The translations under genes and the position numbers were made by a program. A stretch of 64,000 bases of DNA from Sphingomonas sp. UBA978 (GTDB lineage Bacteria; Pseudomonadota; Alphaproteobacteria; Sphingomonadales; Sphingomonadaceae). The DNA is taken from NCBI RefSeq assembly GCF_002292295.1, contig NZ_DBBS01000014.1, positions 157,247 through 221,246 on the forward strand. Direction: 5' to 3'. Positions 37,433 to 46,789 of this stretch are shown piece after piece (position 1 is the stretch's first letter; each line of letters begins with the position of its first letter). Under the pieces are notes generated by a model. That model saw nothing but the letters and a program-made list of their open reading frames with translations, did no database searches and was not told the DNA's origin.

Positions 37433-37501
37433 GCGGGCCAGATAGGCCCGGAGCCGCCGCTTGCCACTGTTTTTCCGCGAGCGCCTTCTTATAAGAGGGG
37501 G

Positions 37502-38629
37502 ATGACGATCCTGCCGGGCCGCAAAGGGCGCCCTCCCATTCTCGCCGCCGAAACGCCGAAGGGCCCCTGGGGCCAGGGTGACGAACCCGATGCCGGCGGT
37601 CCGCGCAACCCCTGGTCGCTGCCGCCCGGCGGCCGCAAACCCGGTGCCAAGCCGACCGCGCTCGACGATTTCCTGAAGAAGGCGCGCGGCGGTGGCGGCG
37701 GTGGGGGAGGCGGCGGCTTCAACGGCCTGCCCGGCGCGCCCAATGCGCGCGCCTTGTGGCTGATCGGCGCGGGGATCATCCTGCTGGTCTGGGTGCTCTA
37801 CACCTCGATCCACCCGATCGCGCCGCAGGAACGTGGCGTCGTCACCTATCTCGGCCGCTATTCGGGCACGCTCGATCCCGGCATCGCGATGACGATGCCC
37901 GCGCCGATCGCCAATGTCGTCAAGGTCGACGTCCAGAACATCCGCATCGAGAATTTTCCGGAGAGCGGCACGGAAAACCTGATGCTGACCAGCGACCAGA
38001 ACATCATCGATCTCGCCTATGCGGTGCGCTGGAAGATCTCGAGCCCGCAGAACTACGTCTTCCAGATCGACAAGCCGCGCGACACCGTGCGCGCCACGGC
38101 GGAAAGCGTGATGCGCGAGGTCGTCGCCAACGTCAGTCTCGATTCGGCGCTCGGGCCGGGCCGCGCGATGATCGAGAACCAGGTGCAGGAGCGGATGCAG
38201 AAGGTGCTGGACGACTATAAGTCGGGCATCGTCGTCGTCGGCGTCGGCATCAAGCAGGCCGATCCCCCCGCGCGCGTCAACGACGCGTTCAAGGACGTCA
38301 CCGCCGCGCAGCAGGACGCGCAGGGCGTGCGCAACCAGGCGCAATCCTACGCCAAGCAGGTCGTCGCCCGCGCCGAGGGCGAGGCGTCGCAGTTCGACAA
38401 GGTGTACGAACAATATCGCCTCGCCCCCGAGGTGACGCGCCGCCGCATGTATTACGAGACCATGGAGGCCGTGCTGGCCAAGTCCGACAAGACGATCGTC
38501 GAGCCCAGCGGCGTCGTGCCGTATCTGCCGATGGGCAATGCGCGGCGCGTCCCCGATGCCGCCCCGGCCGAGCCGGTGGCTCCGGCGCAACCGGCCCAGC
38601 CGGTGACGACGACGGGAGGCGGCCAGTGA
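37502..38629 (+). CDS. hflK: FtsH protease modulator subunit HflK
   Basis: 375 residues: disordered N-terminus with a run of ten Gly (about 64-73), one membrane helix (LWLIGAGIILLVWVLYTSI), then the SPFH/band-7 domain and coiled coil (ARAEGEASQFDKVYEQYR). HflK and HflC form a large periplasmic cage around FtsH. ATG 37502 follows AAGAGGGGG closely; a TATAAG box is at 37490-37495. Ends in GTGA overlap with hflC. Confidence 0.94.
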   Translation: MTILPGRKGRPPILAAETPKGPWGQGDEPDAGGPRNPWSLPPGGRKPGAKPTALDDFLKKARGGGGGGGGGGFNGLPGAPNARALWLIGAGIILLVWVLYTSIHPIAPQERGVVTYLGRYSGTLDPGIAMTMPAPIANVVKVDVQNIRIENFPESGTENLMLTSDQNIIDLAYAVRWKISSPQNYVFQIDKPRDTVRATAESVMREVVANVSLDSALGPGRAMIENQVQERMQKVLDDYKSGIVVVGVGIKQADPPARVNDAFKDVTAAQQDAQGVRNQAQSYAKQVVARAEGEASQFDKVYEQYRLAPEVTRRRMYYETMEAVLAKSDKTIVEPSGVVPYLPMGNARRVPDAAPAEPVAPAQPAQPVTTTGGGQ

Positions 38630-39513
38630 GCGCGCCGATGAACGGCCTCTGGCGTCATCCGATCGCGCTCGGCCTTGCCGCGCTGGTCTTCGTCATCCTG
38701 CTCGCGGCGACGGTCACGATCGTGCCGGAGACGCAGCAGGCGGTGATCCTGCGCTTCGAGCAGCCGGTGCGCACCGTCAATGCGTGGAAGCAGGGCGAGC
38801 AGTTCGGCCGGACGGGGGCGGGCCCGATCCTGCGCATCCCGTTCATCGACCGGCTGGTGTGGCTCAACAAGCGCGTGCTCGACGTCGATTACGACAACCA
38901 GCAGGTGCTCTCGTCCGACCAGCTGCGGCTGGAGGTCGATGCCTATGCGCGCTTCCGGATCATCGATCCGCTGAAGGCGGTGAACGCCACCGGCAGCACG
39001 ACGCAGACCGAAACCGCGATCACGGAGGCGCTGCGTCCGCTGCTCGGCAGCTCGATCCGCAACGAGCTCGGCAACCAGCCGTTCGCGACGCTGCTCAGCC
39101 CCGAACGCGACGAGGTGATGGACAATATCCAGACCCGGCTGCAGCGGCTCGCCAGCCAGTATGGCGTGCAGATCGTCGACGTCCGGATCAAGCATGCCGA
39201 CCTGCCCGACGGCAGCCCGCTCGATCGCGCGCTGGCGCGGATGGCGACGGCGCGCCAGCAGCAGGCGATCACGATCCGTGCGCAGGGGCAGAAGGACGCG
39301 CAGATCATCCGTGGCGAGGCCGATGCCGCCTCGGCGCGCATCTACGCGCAAAGCTTCACCAAGGATGCGGATTTCTACGACTTCTACCGCGCGATGCAGT
39401 CCTACCGCCACACCTTCGGGGCGGACGGCGGGCCGGCGCCGACGGGATCGACGTCGATCATCCTGTCGCCGGGCAACAGCTACCTGCGGGAATTCGGCGG
39501 GCGGGGGCGTTGA
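38626..39513 (+). CDS. hflC: FtsH protease modulator subunit HflC
   Basis: 295 residues: N-terminal membrane helix (PIALGLAALVFVILLAATV) and SPFH domain (VPETQQAVILRFEQPVRTV). Partner of HflK. The start is GTG 38626 overlapping the hflK stop (GTGA), with GGGAGG upstream; ATG 38638 is possible. The last residues (GNSYLREFGG) match the family's C-terminal end. Confidence 0.94.
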   Translation: MSAPMNGLWRHPIALGLAALVFVILLAATVTIVPETQQAVILRFEQPVRTVNAWKQGEQFGRTGAGPILRIPFIDRLVWLNKRVLDVDYDNQQVLSSDQLRLEVDAYARFRIIDPLKAVNATGSTTQTETAITEALRPLLGSSIRNELGNQPFATLLSPERDEVMDNIQTRLQRLASQYGVQIVDVRIKHADLPDGSPLDRALARMATARQQQAITIRAQGQKDAQIIRGEADAASARIYAQSFTKDADFYDFYRAMQSYRHTFGADGGPAPTGSTSIILSPGNSYLREFGGRGR

Positions 39514-39552
39514 CCGGCGACGGTCGCGCGCCATCTTTCGCGAGCATGAACA

Positions 39553-39571
39553 TTCAAGCGGCGTTCAGGCG
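39553..39571 (+). promoter_or_regulatory. Direct repeats upstream of degP, candidate response-regulator site
   Basis: TTCAAGCG (39553-39560) and TTCAGGCG (39564-39571) are direct repeats spaced 11 bp, one helical turn, the layout of OmpR-family binding sites. They lie 57 bp upstream of the degP start. A related inverted TGAA...TTCA flanks them at 39547-39556. Confidence 0.4.
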
Positions 39572-39627
39572 TTTGGGGCCACTAAGGCACCAATTCTGAA
39601 CGACCCAAACGAGAGGAATCTCCCCTA

Positions 39628-41190
39628 GTGCGTTACGCCTACGCGATCACCAGTGCGCTCCTCCTCGGCGGTGCGACCGCCACGCTCGCGCTCCAGCCGA
39701 GCACCGCCCAGCAGGCGCAGAACGAGCCGGGCGCGATCCAGGCCGCCGTGCCGCGCTCCGGCGCGCCGATGAGCTTCGCCGACATGGTGGCGAAGCTGCA
39801 ACCCGCCGTCGTCAACATCTCGACCAAGCAGACGATCGTCCAGCAGCAGCCGGCGAATCCCTTCTCCGGCACGCCGTTCGGCGAATTGTTCGGCGGCATG
39901 GGCGGCGGCCAGGGCGGCGCGCCGGTCAAGCGCGAGGGCGCGTCGCTGGGGTCGGGCTTCCTGATCTCGCCGGACGGCTATGTCGTCACCAACGCGCACG
40001 TCATCAGCCCCGGCGCCCGCGGCGCGACGGTCAATTCGATCACCGTGACGCTGTCGAACAACAAGGAATATACCGCCAAGGTCATCGGCCAGGACACCGA
40101 TTCCGACCTTGCCCTGCTCAAGATCGACGCGGCGGGCCTGCCGTACGTGAAGTGGGGCGATTCCGCGCAGTCGCGGGTCGGCGACTGGGTCGTCGCGATC
40201 GGCGAACCGTTCGGCCTCGGCGGCACCGTCACCGCCGGCATCATCTCGGCGATCAACCGCGTCACCGGGCAGGGCGGCGCCTATGACCGGTTCATCCAGA
40301 CCGACGCCTCGATCAACCAGGGCAATTCGGGCGGCCCGATGTTCGATCTCAACGGCAACGTGATCGGCGTCAATTCGCAGATCTTCAGCCAGTCGGGCGG
40401 CAATATCGGCATCGGCTTCGCCATCCCGGCGGCGGTCGCCAAGCCGATCATCGAGACGTTCAAGGCGGGCGGCAAGATCAGCCGCGGCTATATCGGCGTC
40501 ACCATCGGCGGCGGCGTCGACGACGATGCGGCCGCCGCGCTCGGCATCCCCAAGAATTCGGGCGAGCTGATCGCGCGCGTCGAGCCGGCCGGCCCGTCCG
40601 CGCGCGCGGGCCTGCGCGCCGGCGATGTGGTGACCAAGATCAACGGGCAGCAGGTCAGCAAGGACCAGACGCTGACCTATCTGGTGTCCAACCTGAAGCC
40701 GGGGACGACCGCGCGCTTCGACGTGCTGCGCGGCGGCCAGCCGGTCGCGGTCAACATCGCCGTCGCGACCCGTCCGTCGACCGAGCAGCTGCAGGCGCAG
40801 ATCCAGGGCCAGGACGACAGCGGCGGCTTCGGCCCCAATGCCGGTCCGGGTGGCGACGATGGCGACGACGATACGTCGTCGGTGCCACAGTCGAGCACCG
40901 CACCGCTCGGCCTCACCGTCCAGCCGCTCACCCCGGGCATCGCCCGCGCGATCGGCGTCGACGGCGCGGTGCAGGGCGTGGTGATCGCGACGGTCGATTC
41001 GTCGAGCGATGCGGCCGGCAAGCTCAAGCGCGCCGACGTCATCACCGCAGTCAACGGCGTGCCGGTCCGCACCGCCGCCGACTACGCCCGCCTCGTCGCG
41101 CAGGCGAAGGCGGCGGGCCGTCCGCAGGTGCTGCTGCTGGTGCAGCGCGGCCGCGGCAACCCGGCGTTCGTGCCGGTCAAGGTCAAGTAA
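39628..41190 (+). CDS. degP: DegP/HtrA-type periplasmic serine protease
   Basis: 520 residues with signal peptide (MRYAYAITSALLLGGATATL), trypsin-like protease domain with triad H124 (TNAHVI), D160 (SDLALL) and S234 (GNSGGP), and two PDZ domains (about 290-380 and 425-515) separated by an acidic Gly/Asp linker. Degrades misfolded envelope proteins. GTG start with GAGAGGAA upstream. It follows hflKC, a frequent arrangement, but has its own upstream region and terminator. Confidence 0.95.
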   Translation: MRYAYAITSALLLGGATATLALQPSTAQQAQNEPGAIQAAVPRSGAPMSFADMVAKLQPAVVNISTKQTIVQQQPANPFSGTPFGELFGGMGGGQGGAPVKREGASLGSGFLISPDGYVVTNAHVISPGARGATVNSITVTLSNNKEYTAKVIGQDTDSDLALLKIDAAGLPYVKWGDSAQSRVGDWVVAIGEPFGLGGTVTAGIISAINRVTGQGGAYDRFIQTDASINQGNSGGPMFDLNGNVIGVNSQIFSQSGGNIGIGFAIPAAVAKPIIETFKAGGKISRGYIGVTIGGGVDDDAAAALGIPKNSGELIARVEPAGPSARAGLRAGDVVTKINGQQVSKDQTLTYLVSNLKPGTTARFDVLRGGQPVAVNIAVATRPSTEQLQAQIQGQDDSGGFGPNAGPGGDDGDDDTSSVPQSSTAPLGLTVQPLTPGIARAIGVDGAVQGVVIATVDSSSDAAGKLKRADVITAVNGVPVRTAADYARLVAQAKAAGRPQVLLLVQRGRGNPAFVPVKVK

Positions 41191-41215
41191 GCCGTTTCGA
41201 CACGATAAAGGGCAG

Positions 41216-41252
41216 GGGCCGTCGCTCGGTGGAGCGACGGCCCTTTTCTTTT
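41216..41252 (+). terminator. Strong intrinsic terminator after degP
   Basis: Perfect 12-bp stem GGGCCGTCGCTC / GAGCGACGGCCC with a GGTG loop, then TTTTCTTTT. It begins 26 bp after the degP stop. Confidence 0.93.
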
Positions 41253-41298
41253 GCCCGCGCGCCGGGTTAGGTCCGTTGCCACGACGACGGGAGCGGAC

Positions 41299-42948
41299 AT
41301 GAGCGCCGAAAGCGACAAGGGTATCTTCATCGGTCTGGGCGGCGGCACGCCGCAGGTGCTCGACCTCAAGCGCGCCAACCGCCACGGCCTGATCGCCGGC
41401 GCGACCGGCACCGGCAAGACGGTGACGCTGCAGGGCATCATCGAAGGCTTTTCGAAGGTCGGCGTGCCGAGCTTCGTCGCCGACGTGAAGGGCGACCTGT
41501 CCGGCCTCGCCATGGCCGGCTCGCCGACGTCCAAGACCCACGCCGCCTTCGCCGCCCGCGCTGCGGAGATCGGCGACAGCGACTGGGTCTATGCCGACAA
41601 TCCCGTGCAATTCTGGGACCTGTATGGCGAACAGGGCCACCCGATCCGCACCACGGTCAGCGAGATGGGGCCACTGCTGCTCAGCCGCCTGATGGACCTC
41701 AACGAGGTGCAGGAGGGGGTGATGACGATCGCCTTCCACGTCGCCGACAAGGAAGGGCTGCTGCTGATCGATCTGGACGACCTTCAGGCGATGCTCGCGC
41801 ATTGCGCCACCCGCGCCGACGAACTGACGACGACCTACGGCAATGTCTCGAAACAGTCGATCGGCGCGATCCAGCGGTCTCTGCTCCAGCTGCGGACGCA
41901 GGGCGGGGAGCATTTCTTCGGCGAACCGGCGCTGGAGATGGACGATTTCATCCGCACCGACGATCGCGGGCGGGGCATCGTCAACGTCCTCGCCGCCGAC
42001 AAACTGATGGCGGCGCCCAAGCTCTACAGCACGTTCCTGCTCTGGCTGATGAGCGAATTGTTCGAACATCTGCCCGAGGTCGGCGATCCCGACAAACCGA
42101 AGCTCGTGTTCTTCTTCGACGAGGCGCATCTGCTGTTCGACGAGGCGCCCAAGGCCTTGCTCGACAAGATCGAACAGGTCGTCCGGCTGATCCGGTCGAA
42201 GGGCGTCGGCGTCTATTTCATCACGCAGAATCCGATCGACATCCCCGACACCGTCGCGGGTCAGCTCGGCAACCGCGTCCAGCACGCCCTGCGCGCCTTC
42301 ACCCCGCGCGATCAGGCGGCGGTGCGCTCCGCCGCGGAGACGTTCCGCGCCAACCCCGGCGTCGACGTCGCCACCGCGATCACCGAACTGAAGGTCGGCG
42401 AGGCTTTGGTGTCGCTGCTCCAGCCCGACGGCTCGCCGGCGCCGGTCGAGCGCACGCTCATCAAGCCGCCCGCCAGCCGCGTCGGCCCGGTCACGCCGCA
42501 GGAGCGGGCGGTGATGATCCAGACCGATGCCGTCGGCGACAAATACGATACCGCGATCGACCGCGAATCGGCGGAGGAGATGCTCGCCGCCAAGACGCAG
42601 GAGGCCGCCGCCTCCGCCGCGGCGGCACGCGCGACCGACGATGCGGCGAAGGCTGCGGCGTTGCAGGCGAAGGAGGACGCCAGAGCGGCAAAGGAATCGG
42701 CCCGCCTCCAGGCGGCGCAGGCGAAGGCGGATGCGCAGGCGCAGCGCGCCGCCGAGCGCGAGGCGGCGAACTCGCCCTGGTCGAAGGCGATGGGCTCGGC
42801 CACCCGCGCCGCCAGCTCGTCGATCGGCCGGCAGGTCGCCAACGAGATCGGCAAGCAGGTGTTCGGATCGTCGCGCAAATCCGCGGGCGGCGGGCTGGTC
42901 GGTACGGTGCTGCGCAGCGTGCTCGGCAACCTCATGCGCGGGCGCTGA
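41299..42948 (+). CDS. HerA-like (DUF853) ATPase
   Basis: 549 residues. Walker A GATGTGKT (34-41), Walker B FFFDEAHLLF (around 274), sensor region TQNPIDIPD. Residues 425-500 are a long Ala/Glu/Lys-rich coiled coil, then a basic tail. It belongs to the bacterial DUF853 helicase/HerA-FtsK ATPase group; role unknown, perhaps DNA or protein translocation. Preceded by a strong terminator, so separately expressed. Confidence 0.88.
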   Translation: MSAESDKGIFIGLGGGTPQVLDLKRANRHGLIAGATGTGKTVTLQGIIEGFSKVGVPSFVADVKGDLSGLAMAGSPTSKTHAAFAARAAEIGDSDWVYADNPVQFWDLYGEQGHPIRTTVSEMGPLLLSRLMDLNEVQEGVMTIAFHVADKEGLLLIDLDDLQAMLAHCATRADELTTTYGNVSKQSIGAIQRSLLQLRTQGGEHFFGEPALEMDDFIRTDDRGRGIVNVLAADKLMAAPKLYSTFLLWLMSELFEHLPEVGDPDKPKLVFFFDEAHLLFDEAPKALLDKIEQVVRLIRSKGVGVYFITQNPIDIPDTVAGQLGNRVQHALRAFTPRDQAAVRSAAETFRANPGVDVATAITELKVGEALVSLLQPDGSPAPVERTLIKPPASRVGPVTPQERAVMIQTDAVGDKYDTAIDRESAEEMLAAKTQEAAASAAAARATDDAAKAAALQAKEDARAAKESARLQAAQAKADAQAQRAAEREAANSPWSKAMGSATRAASSSIGRQVANEIGKQVFGSSRKSAGGGLVGTVLRSVLGNLMRGR

Positions 42949-43004
42949 CCTCGACAAGCCGGTGCGGGGGGCTCACAGGGAAACGGACAGAACGGAGCCA
43001 GATC

Positions 43005-44219
43005 ATGTCCCTCGACGACATCAGCAGCAGCGACTGGACGGCGGCCGGCGCCGCCGAACTGGACGACATCGTCACGCTGCGCCGCGCGATCCATGCCGAA
43101 CCGGAGATCGGGCTGCACTGCCCGCGCACCACCGACAAGATCAAGGCGGCACTCGCCGGCCTGCCGCTCGAACTGCACGAGGGCAGCTCCACCACCGGGC
43201 TGATCGCGATCCTGCGCGGGCAGGCGGGCGACAATGGCCGCACGGTGCTGCTGCGCGGCGACATGGACGCGCTGCCGATGCAGGAGGAGACGGGCCTGCC
43301 GTTCGCCAGCACGATCGACGGGCGGATGCACGCCTGCGGCCATGATTCGCATACCGCGATGCTGGTCGGTGCGGCCCGGGCGCTGTCGGCGCGCCGCGAC
43401 CGGTTGCCGGGAACGGTCGTCTTCATGTTCCAGCCGGGGGAGGAGGGGCATCACGGCGCCCGCTTCATGATCGAGGACGGCCTGCTCGACATCGCCGCAC
43501 CCGACGCCGCCTTCGCGCTGCACATCACGCCGAACGCGCCCGGGGGGCTGGTCGTCACCCGCAGCGGGTCGATCATGGCGTCGGCGGACACGGTGCATGC
43601 GGTGATCCGCGGTGCGGGCGGCCATGCCGCGATGCCGCACGACTGCATCGATCCGGTGCCGGTCGCCTGCGAGATCGTCACCGCGCTCCAGACCTTCGTT
43701 GCCCGCCGCATCGCGGTCACCGACCCCGCGGTGCTGTCGATCACCAAGATCGAGGCCGGCTCCGCGCACAATATCATCCCGGGCGAGGTCCGCCTGCTGG
43801 GGACGCTGCGCACCCTGTCCGAAGCGACGCGCGACACGATGCAGGCGGCGTTCCGGCGTATCGCCGAGAATATCGCCGCGGCGCATGGCGCGACGGCGGA
43901 GGCATGGATCGACACCGGCTATCCGGTGACGGTCAACGACCCGCGCGGTGCGGCACTGGTCGAATCGGTCGCGGGCGACCTCGGCGCCGATTTCGCAAAG
44001 ATGCCGCAGCCGATGATGGGCGCGGAGGATTTCTCCTATGTCCTCAAACGCTACCCGGGCGCCTTCGCCTTCCTCGGCGTCGCGCCCGCGGGCAGCGATC
44101 CCGCGACCAACCCACCGCTGCACAACACTCGCATGACGATCGAGGAATCGGTGATGGCGAAGGGCGTGGCGATCCATTGCGCGATCGCCACGCGCTATCT
44201 GGAGCGCGGGTTCGACTGA
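43005..44219 (+). CDS. M20 family amidohydrolase (hippurate hydrolase-like)
   Basis: 404 residues, M20D dinuclear metallopeptidase. Metal-site motifs LRGDMDALPMQEETGLPF, MHACGHDSHTAML, FQPGEEGHHGA and the late GAEDFSYVL are all present. Hydrolyses N-acyl amino acids. GGAG is 8 nt before ATG 43005. Converges with the 2OG oxygenase gene over a 24-bp palindrome. Confidence 0.93.
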   Translation: MSLDDISSSDWTAAGAAELDDIVTLRRAIHAEPEIGLHCPRTTDKIKAALAGLPLELHEGSSTTGLIAILRGQAGDNGRTVLLRGDMDALPMQEETGLPFASTIDGRMHACGHDSHTAMLVGAARALSARRDRLPGTVVFMFQPGEEGHHGARFMIEDGLLDIAAPDAAFALHITPNAPGGLVVTRSGSIMASADTVHAVIRGAGGHAAMPHDCIDPVPVACEIVTALQTFVARRIAVTDPAVLSITKIEAGSAHNIIPGEVRLLGTLRTLSEATRDTMQAAFRRIAENIAAAHGATAEAWIDTGYPVTVNDPRGAALVESVAGDLGADFAKMPQPMMGAEDFSYVLKRYPGAFAFLGVAPAGSDPATNPPLHNTRMTIEESVMAKGVAIHCAIATRYLERGFD

Positions 44220-44226
44220 CCCGGAC

Positions 44227-44250
44227 CGCCCCTCCCCGCGGGGAGGGGCG
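44227..44250. repeat. Perfect 24-bp palindrome between convergent genes
   Basis: CGCCCCTCCCCG followed directly by its complement CGGGGAGGGGCG. There is no T-tract on either side, so it is a hairpin or cruciform rather than a standard terminator, though its place between two convergent stops suggests that role. Confidence 0.7.
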
Positions 44251-44255
44251 CACGT

Positions 44256-45212
44256 TCATGTCTTGATGAGCCCGATCTCCACCAGCCGCTGGTGCAGGTA
44301 ATCGTGCGCGGTGATCGGCTCGGGATAACGGTTCGGATTGTCCGGGGTGATCGTCTGCGGCAGCGTCTCGATCAGGAAATCGGGCGCGGGATGCAGGAAG
44401 AACGGCATCGAATAGCGCGAATGGCCGCGGCGCTCGGGCGGCGGGTTGACGACGCGGTGCGTGGTCGAGGGCAGGACGTGGTTGGTCAGCCGCTGCAGCA
44501 TGTCGCCGACGTTGACCACCATCGCGCCCTCCGGCGGCTTGATCGCCAGCCAGCGGCCGTTGGCGCGGTCGAGCAGTTCCAGCCCGGCCTCCTCGGCTCC
44601 GAGCAGCAGGGTGATGAGGTTGATGTCCTCATGCGCCCCGGCGCGCACGCCCTCGGCATCGACCGGGATCGGCGGATAATGGAGCAGGCGCAGCACCGAA
44701 TTGCCGTCCTTCACCGCCGGATCGAACCAGTCGGGCGAAAGCTTCAGATGGCGGGCGATGGCGGACAGCAGCCGGTCGCCGGCGCGGTCGAAGGCGGTGA
44801 ACAGTTCGAGGAACGTATCCTTGAATCCCTCCGGCCGGGTCGGCCAGATGTTGGGCGACATGCTGTCCGCGAAGCGATGCCCCGCGGGCAGCTCGCGGCC
44901 GATATGCCAGAATTCCTTGAGGTCGACGTGCTTGGCGTCCTTGGCGATCTCGGTCTTGAACGGGGTATAGCCGCGCGCGCCGCCGCCGCCCTCGACGAAA
45001 TAGCCGCGCTTCTCCGCCTCGGGCAGCGCGAACAGCGCTTCGGTCTCGCGCCACGCCCGCGCGATCAGGTCCTGCGGCACGCCATGGTCGGCGACGATCG
45101 CGAAACCGAACCGTTCGAAGGATTCGCCGAACGCGGCGGCGAAGCCGTCGGGGTCGCGATCCTGGTCGGCGAGGCTGAGGGTGGGAACGTGGGCGGAAGG
45201 GGAGTCGAGCAT
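44256..45212 (-). CDS. 2-oxoglutarate/Fe(II)-dependent oxygenase (isopenicillin N synthase-like)
   Basis: 318 residues, DIOX_N plus 2OG-FeII_Oxy. Iron ligands H194 and D196 (AGAHEDINL) and H252 (STTHRVV); the 2OG-binding arginine is in SRYSMPFF (R266). Not a specific biosynthetic enzyme by neighbourhood; in sphingomonads these appear as stand-alone oxygenases. Start chosen at ATG 45212, which leaves about 20 nt after the predicted transcription start; ATG 45221 is the alternative. Confidence 0.88.
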   Translation of the reverse strand: MLDSPSAHVPTLSLADQDRDPDGFAAAFGESFERFGFAIVADHGVPQDLIARAWRETEALFALPEAEKRGYFVEGGGGARGYTPFKTEIAKDAKHVDLKEFWHIGRELPAGHRFADSMSPNIWPTRPEGFKDTFLELFTAFDRAGDRLLSAIARHLKLSPDWFDPAVKDGNSVLRLLHYPPIPVDAEGVRAGAHEDINLITLLLGAEEAGLELLDRANGRWLAIKPPEGAMVVNVGDMLQRLTNHVLPSTTHRVVNPPPERRGHSRYSMPFFLHPAPDFLIETLPQTITPDNPNRYPEPITAHDYLHQRLVEIGLIKT

Positions 45213-45239
45213 AAGGGCCATCCGTTTGATGAAGCGACG

Positions 45240-45268
45240 GTTATACGCCGCCGCAGGCACGCCGTCAT
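45240..45268 (-). promoter_or_regulatory. Sigma70-type promoter for the 2OG oxygenase gene
   Basis: On the minus strand, -35 ATGACG (45268-45263), 17-bp spacer, -10 TATAAC (45245-45240). It fits the gene starting at 45212. The rest of the 299-bp divergent gap to the M23 gene shows no other clear element. Confidence 0.5.
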
Positions 45269-45520
45269 GCGCAAGTTCGCAGGCGCCCGCGAAATCGCCG
45301 GTGAGAATCGGACGCCTTTGCTGACCCATGCGACCTCATATCATCGACTCGGCGCAGCCCGCTGCCGCTTGATCGCGGTAGCGGTATCCCGGCCCTTGTG
45401 GCGACGCGCGGAATGCAGGCACACACTGCCGGGTCTGGGGCGCGGTGGGGCTGCGAGTCAGGACGATCTGAATAGGCCGGACCCGGTCAGGGCGGGTACG
45501 GCGCATTGTGTTGGGGTCCG

Positions 45521-46675
45521 ATGATAACTTTCGCCCGTACGGCTGTCGCTCTTCGTTCGCGCGTTCGCGCTCTCTTCGCCACCCGCGATGTCCTGTTCCA
45601 CGACGGCAGGTCGCTGCGCCGGGTCAGCATCACCGGCCGCCGTCAGGTCGCCGCCGCCGCAATCGGCGCGCTGACCATCGGCTTCTCGGGCTATGGCGCG
45701 GCACAGGCGGCGCAGGTCGTCGGCCAGCCGGCGGACGGTCGCATCGCCCATATGGAACGCCAGATCGACGCGATGCAGGCACGGGTGTCGAACATCCGTC
45801 ACGTCGCGCAGGTCCATGCCGAGCGCGTCGAGCAGCGTCAGGCGCTCATCACCGCCGCGCTGACCGGCAAGGGCGACGAGGCGAAGCTCGCCCTGGCGAC
45901 GCTCGCGATCGATCCCACCGCCGATCGCCTCGCCGCCGATGTCGTCAAGCCGCTGGTCAAGGTCGAGGGGCGTCAGGCCGAACTCGCCGACGCCGCGCAG
46001 GAGGTGCTCGACCAGCGCCTCGCGCAGACCAATGCGACGCTCAAGAAGCTCGGCGTCGCCAGCCGCGTCGCCAAAGGCGGCATGGGCGGTCCGATCCTCG
46101 ACGCCAACGGTGCCGAGGCACAGGCGGACCTCAAGGCGGACGCGCAGTTCCGCACGCTGTTCCAGAGCTGGAAGAAGCTCGACACGCTGCAGCAGGGGGC
46201 GATCGCCATCCCCTCGGTGCAGCCGGTGCAAAAGCTGAACTTCACCAGCAACTTCGGCATCCGCTCCGACCCGTTCCGCGGCACCGCGGCGATGCACGCC
46301 GGCGTCGACATCCCCGGCCCGGTCGGCACGCCGATCTATGCCACCGCCGACGGCATCGTCGATCACGCCGCGCGTCAGGGCGGCTATGGCAACATGGTCG
46401 AGATCAACCACGGCAAGGGCATCGCCACCCGCTACGGCCACCTCTCCAAGATCCTCGTCGCGGACGGCGCCCGCGTCACCCGCGGCCAGCTGATCGCGCT
46501 GATGGGCTCGACCGGCCGCTCGACCGGACCGCATCTGCATTACGAGGTTCGTATCGACGGCCATGCGGTCAACCCCGTGCCGTTCCTGACCACCGCCGAT
46601 TATCTGCTCGCGGCACAGGACCGCGCGGTGCGCGCGATCCCGGTGTCGACCGACGGACCCGCCGCGCAGGACTGA
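45521..46675 (+). CDS. M23 family metallopeptidase (LytM-like)
   Basis: 384 residues. N-terminal hydrophobic stretch (AAAAIGALTIGFSGYGAAQ, about 43-61) acts as anchor or signal, then a coiled-coil region (80-200), then the peptidase: metal site H259/D263 in MHAGVDIPGPVGTPIYA and HLH (338-340) in TGPHLHYEV. Acts on peptidoglycan cross-links or activates amidases. Start ATG 45521. Confidence 0.92.
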   Translation: MITFARTAVALRSRVRALFATRDVLFHDGRSLRRVSITGRRQVAAAAIGALTIGFSGYGAAQAAQVVGQPADGRIAHMERQIDAMQARVSNIRHVAQVHAERVEQRQALITAALTGKGDEAKLALATLAIDPTADRLAADVVKPLVKVEGRQAELADAAQEVLDQRLAQTNATLKKLGVASRVAKGGMGGPILDANGAEAQADLKADAQFRTLFQSWKKLDTLQQGAIAIPSVQPVQKLNFTSNFGIRSDPFRGTAAMHAGVDIPGPVGTPIYATADGIVDHAARQGGYGNMVEINHGKGIATRYGHLSKILVADGARVTRGQLIALMGSTGRSTGPHLHYEVRIDGHAVNPVPFLTTADYLLAAQDRAVRAIPVSTDGPAAQD

Positions 46676-46789
46676 TCGCGCTATCGCAGCGACACGACGG
46701 GCGGGGGGCGACCTCCGCCCGTTTCGCGTCTGCAACGATCCGTACCATCGGCGGTTGCCCCGCCCCCCGTGCGCGCCTATCTCCGGGGC

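Noticed and set aside
39625..42957. 1110-codon open frame opposite degP and the HerA-like gene
   Set aside because: Arg/Asp/Gly-rich antisense shadow across two real genes and their terminator.
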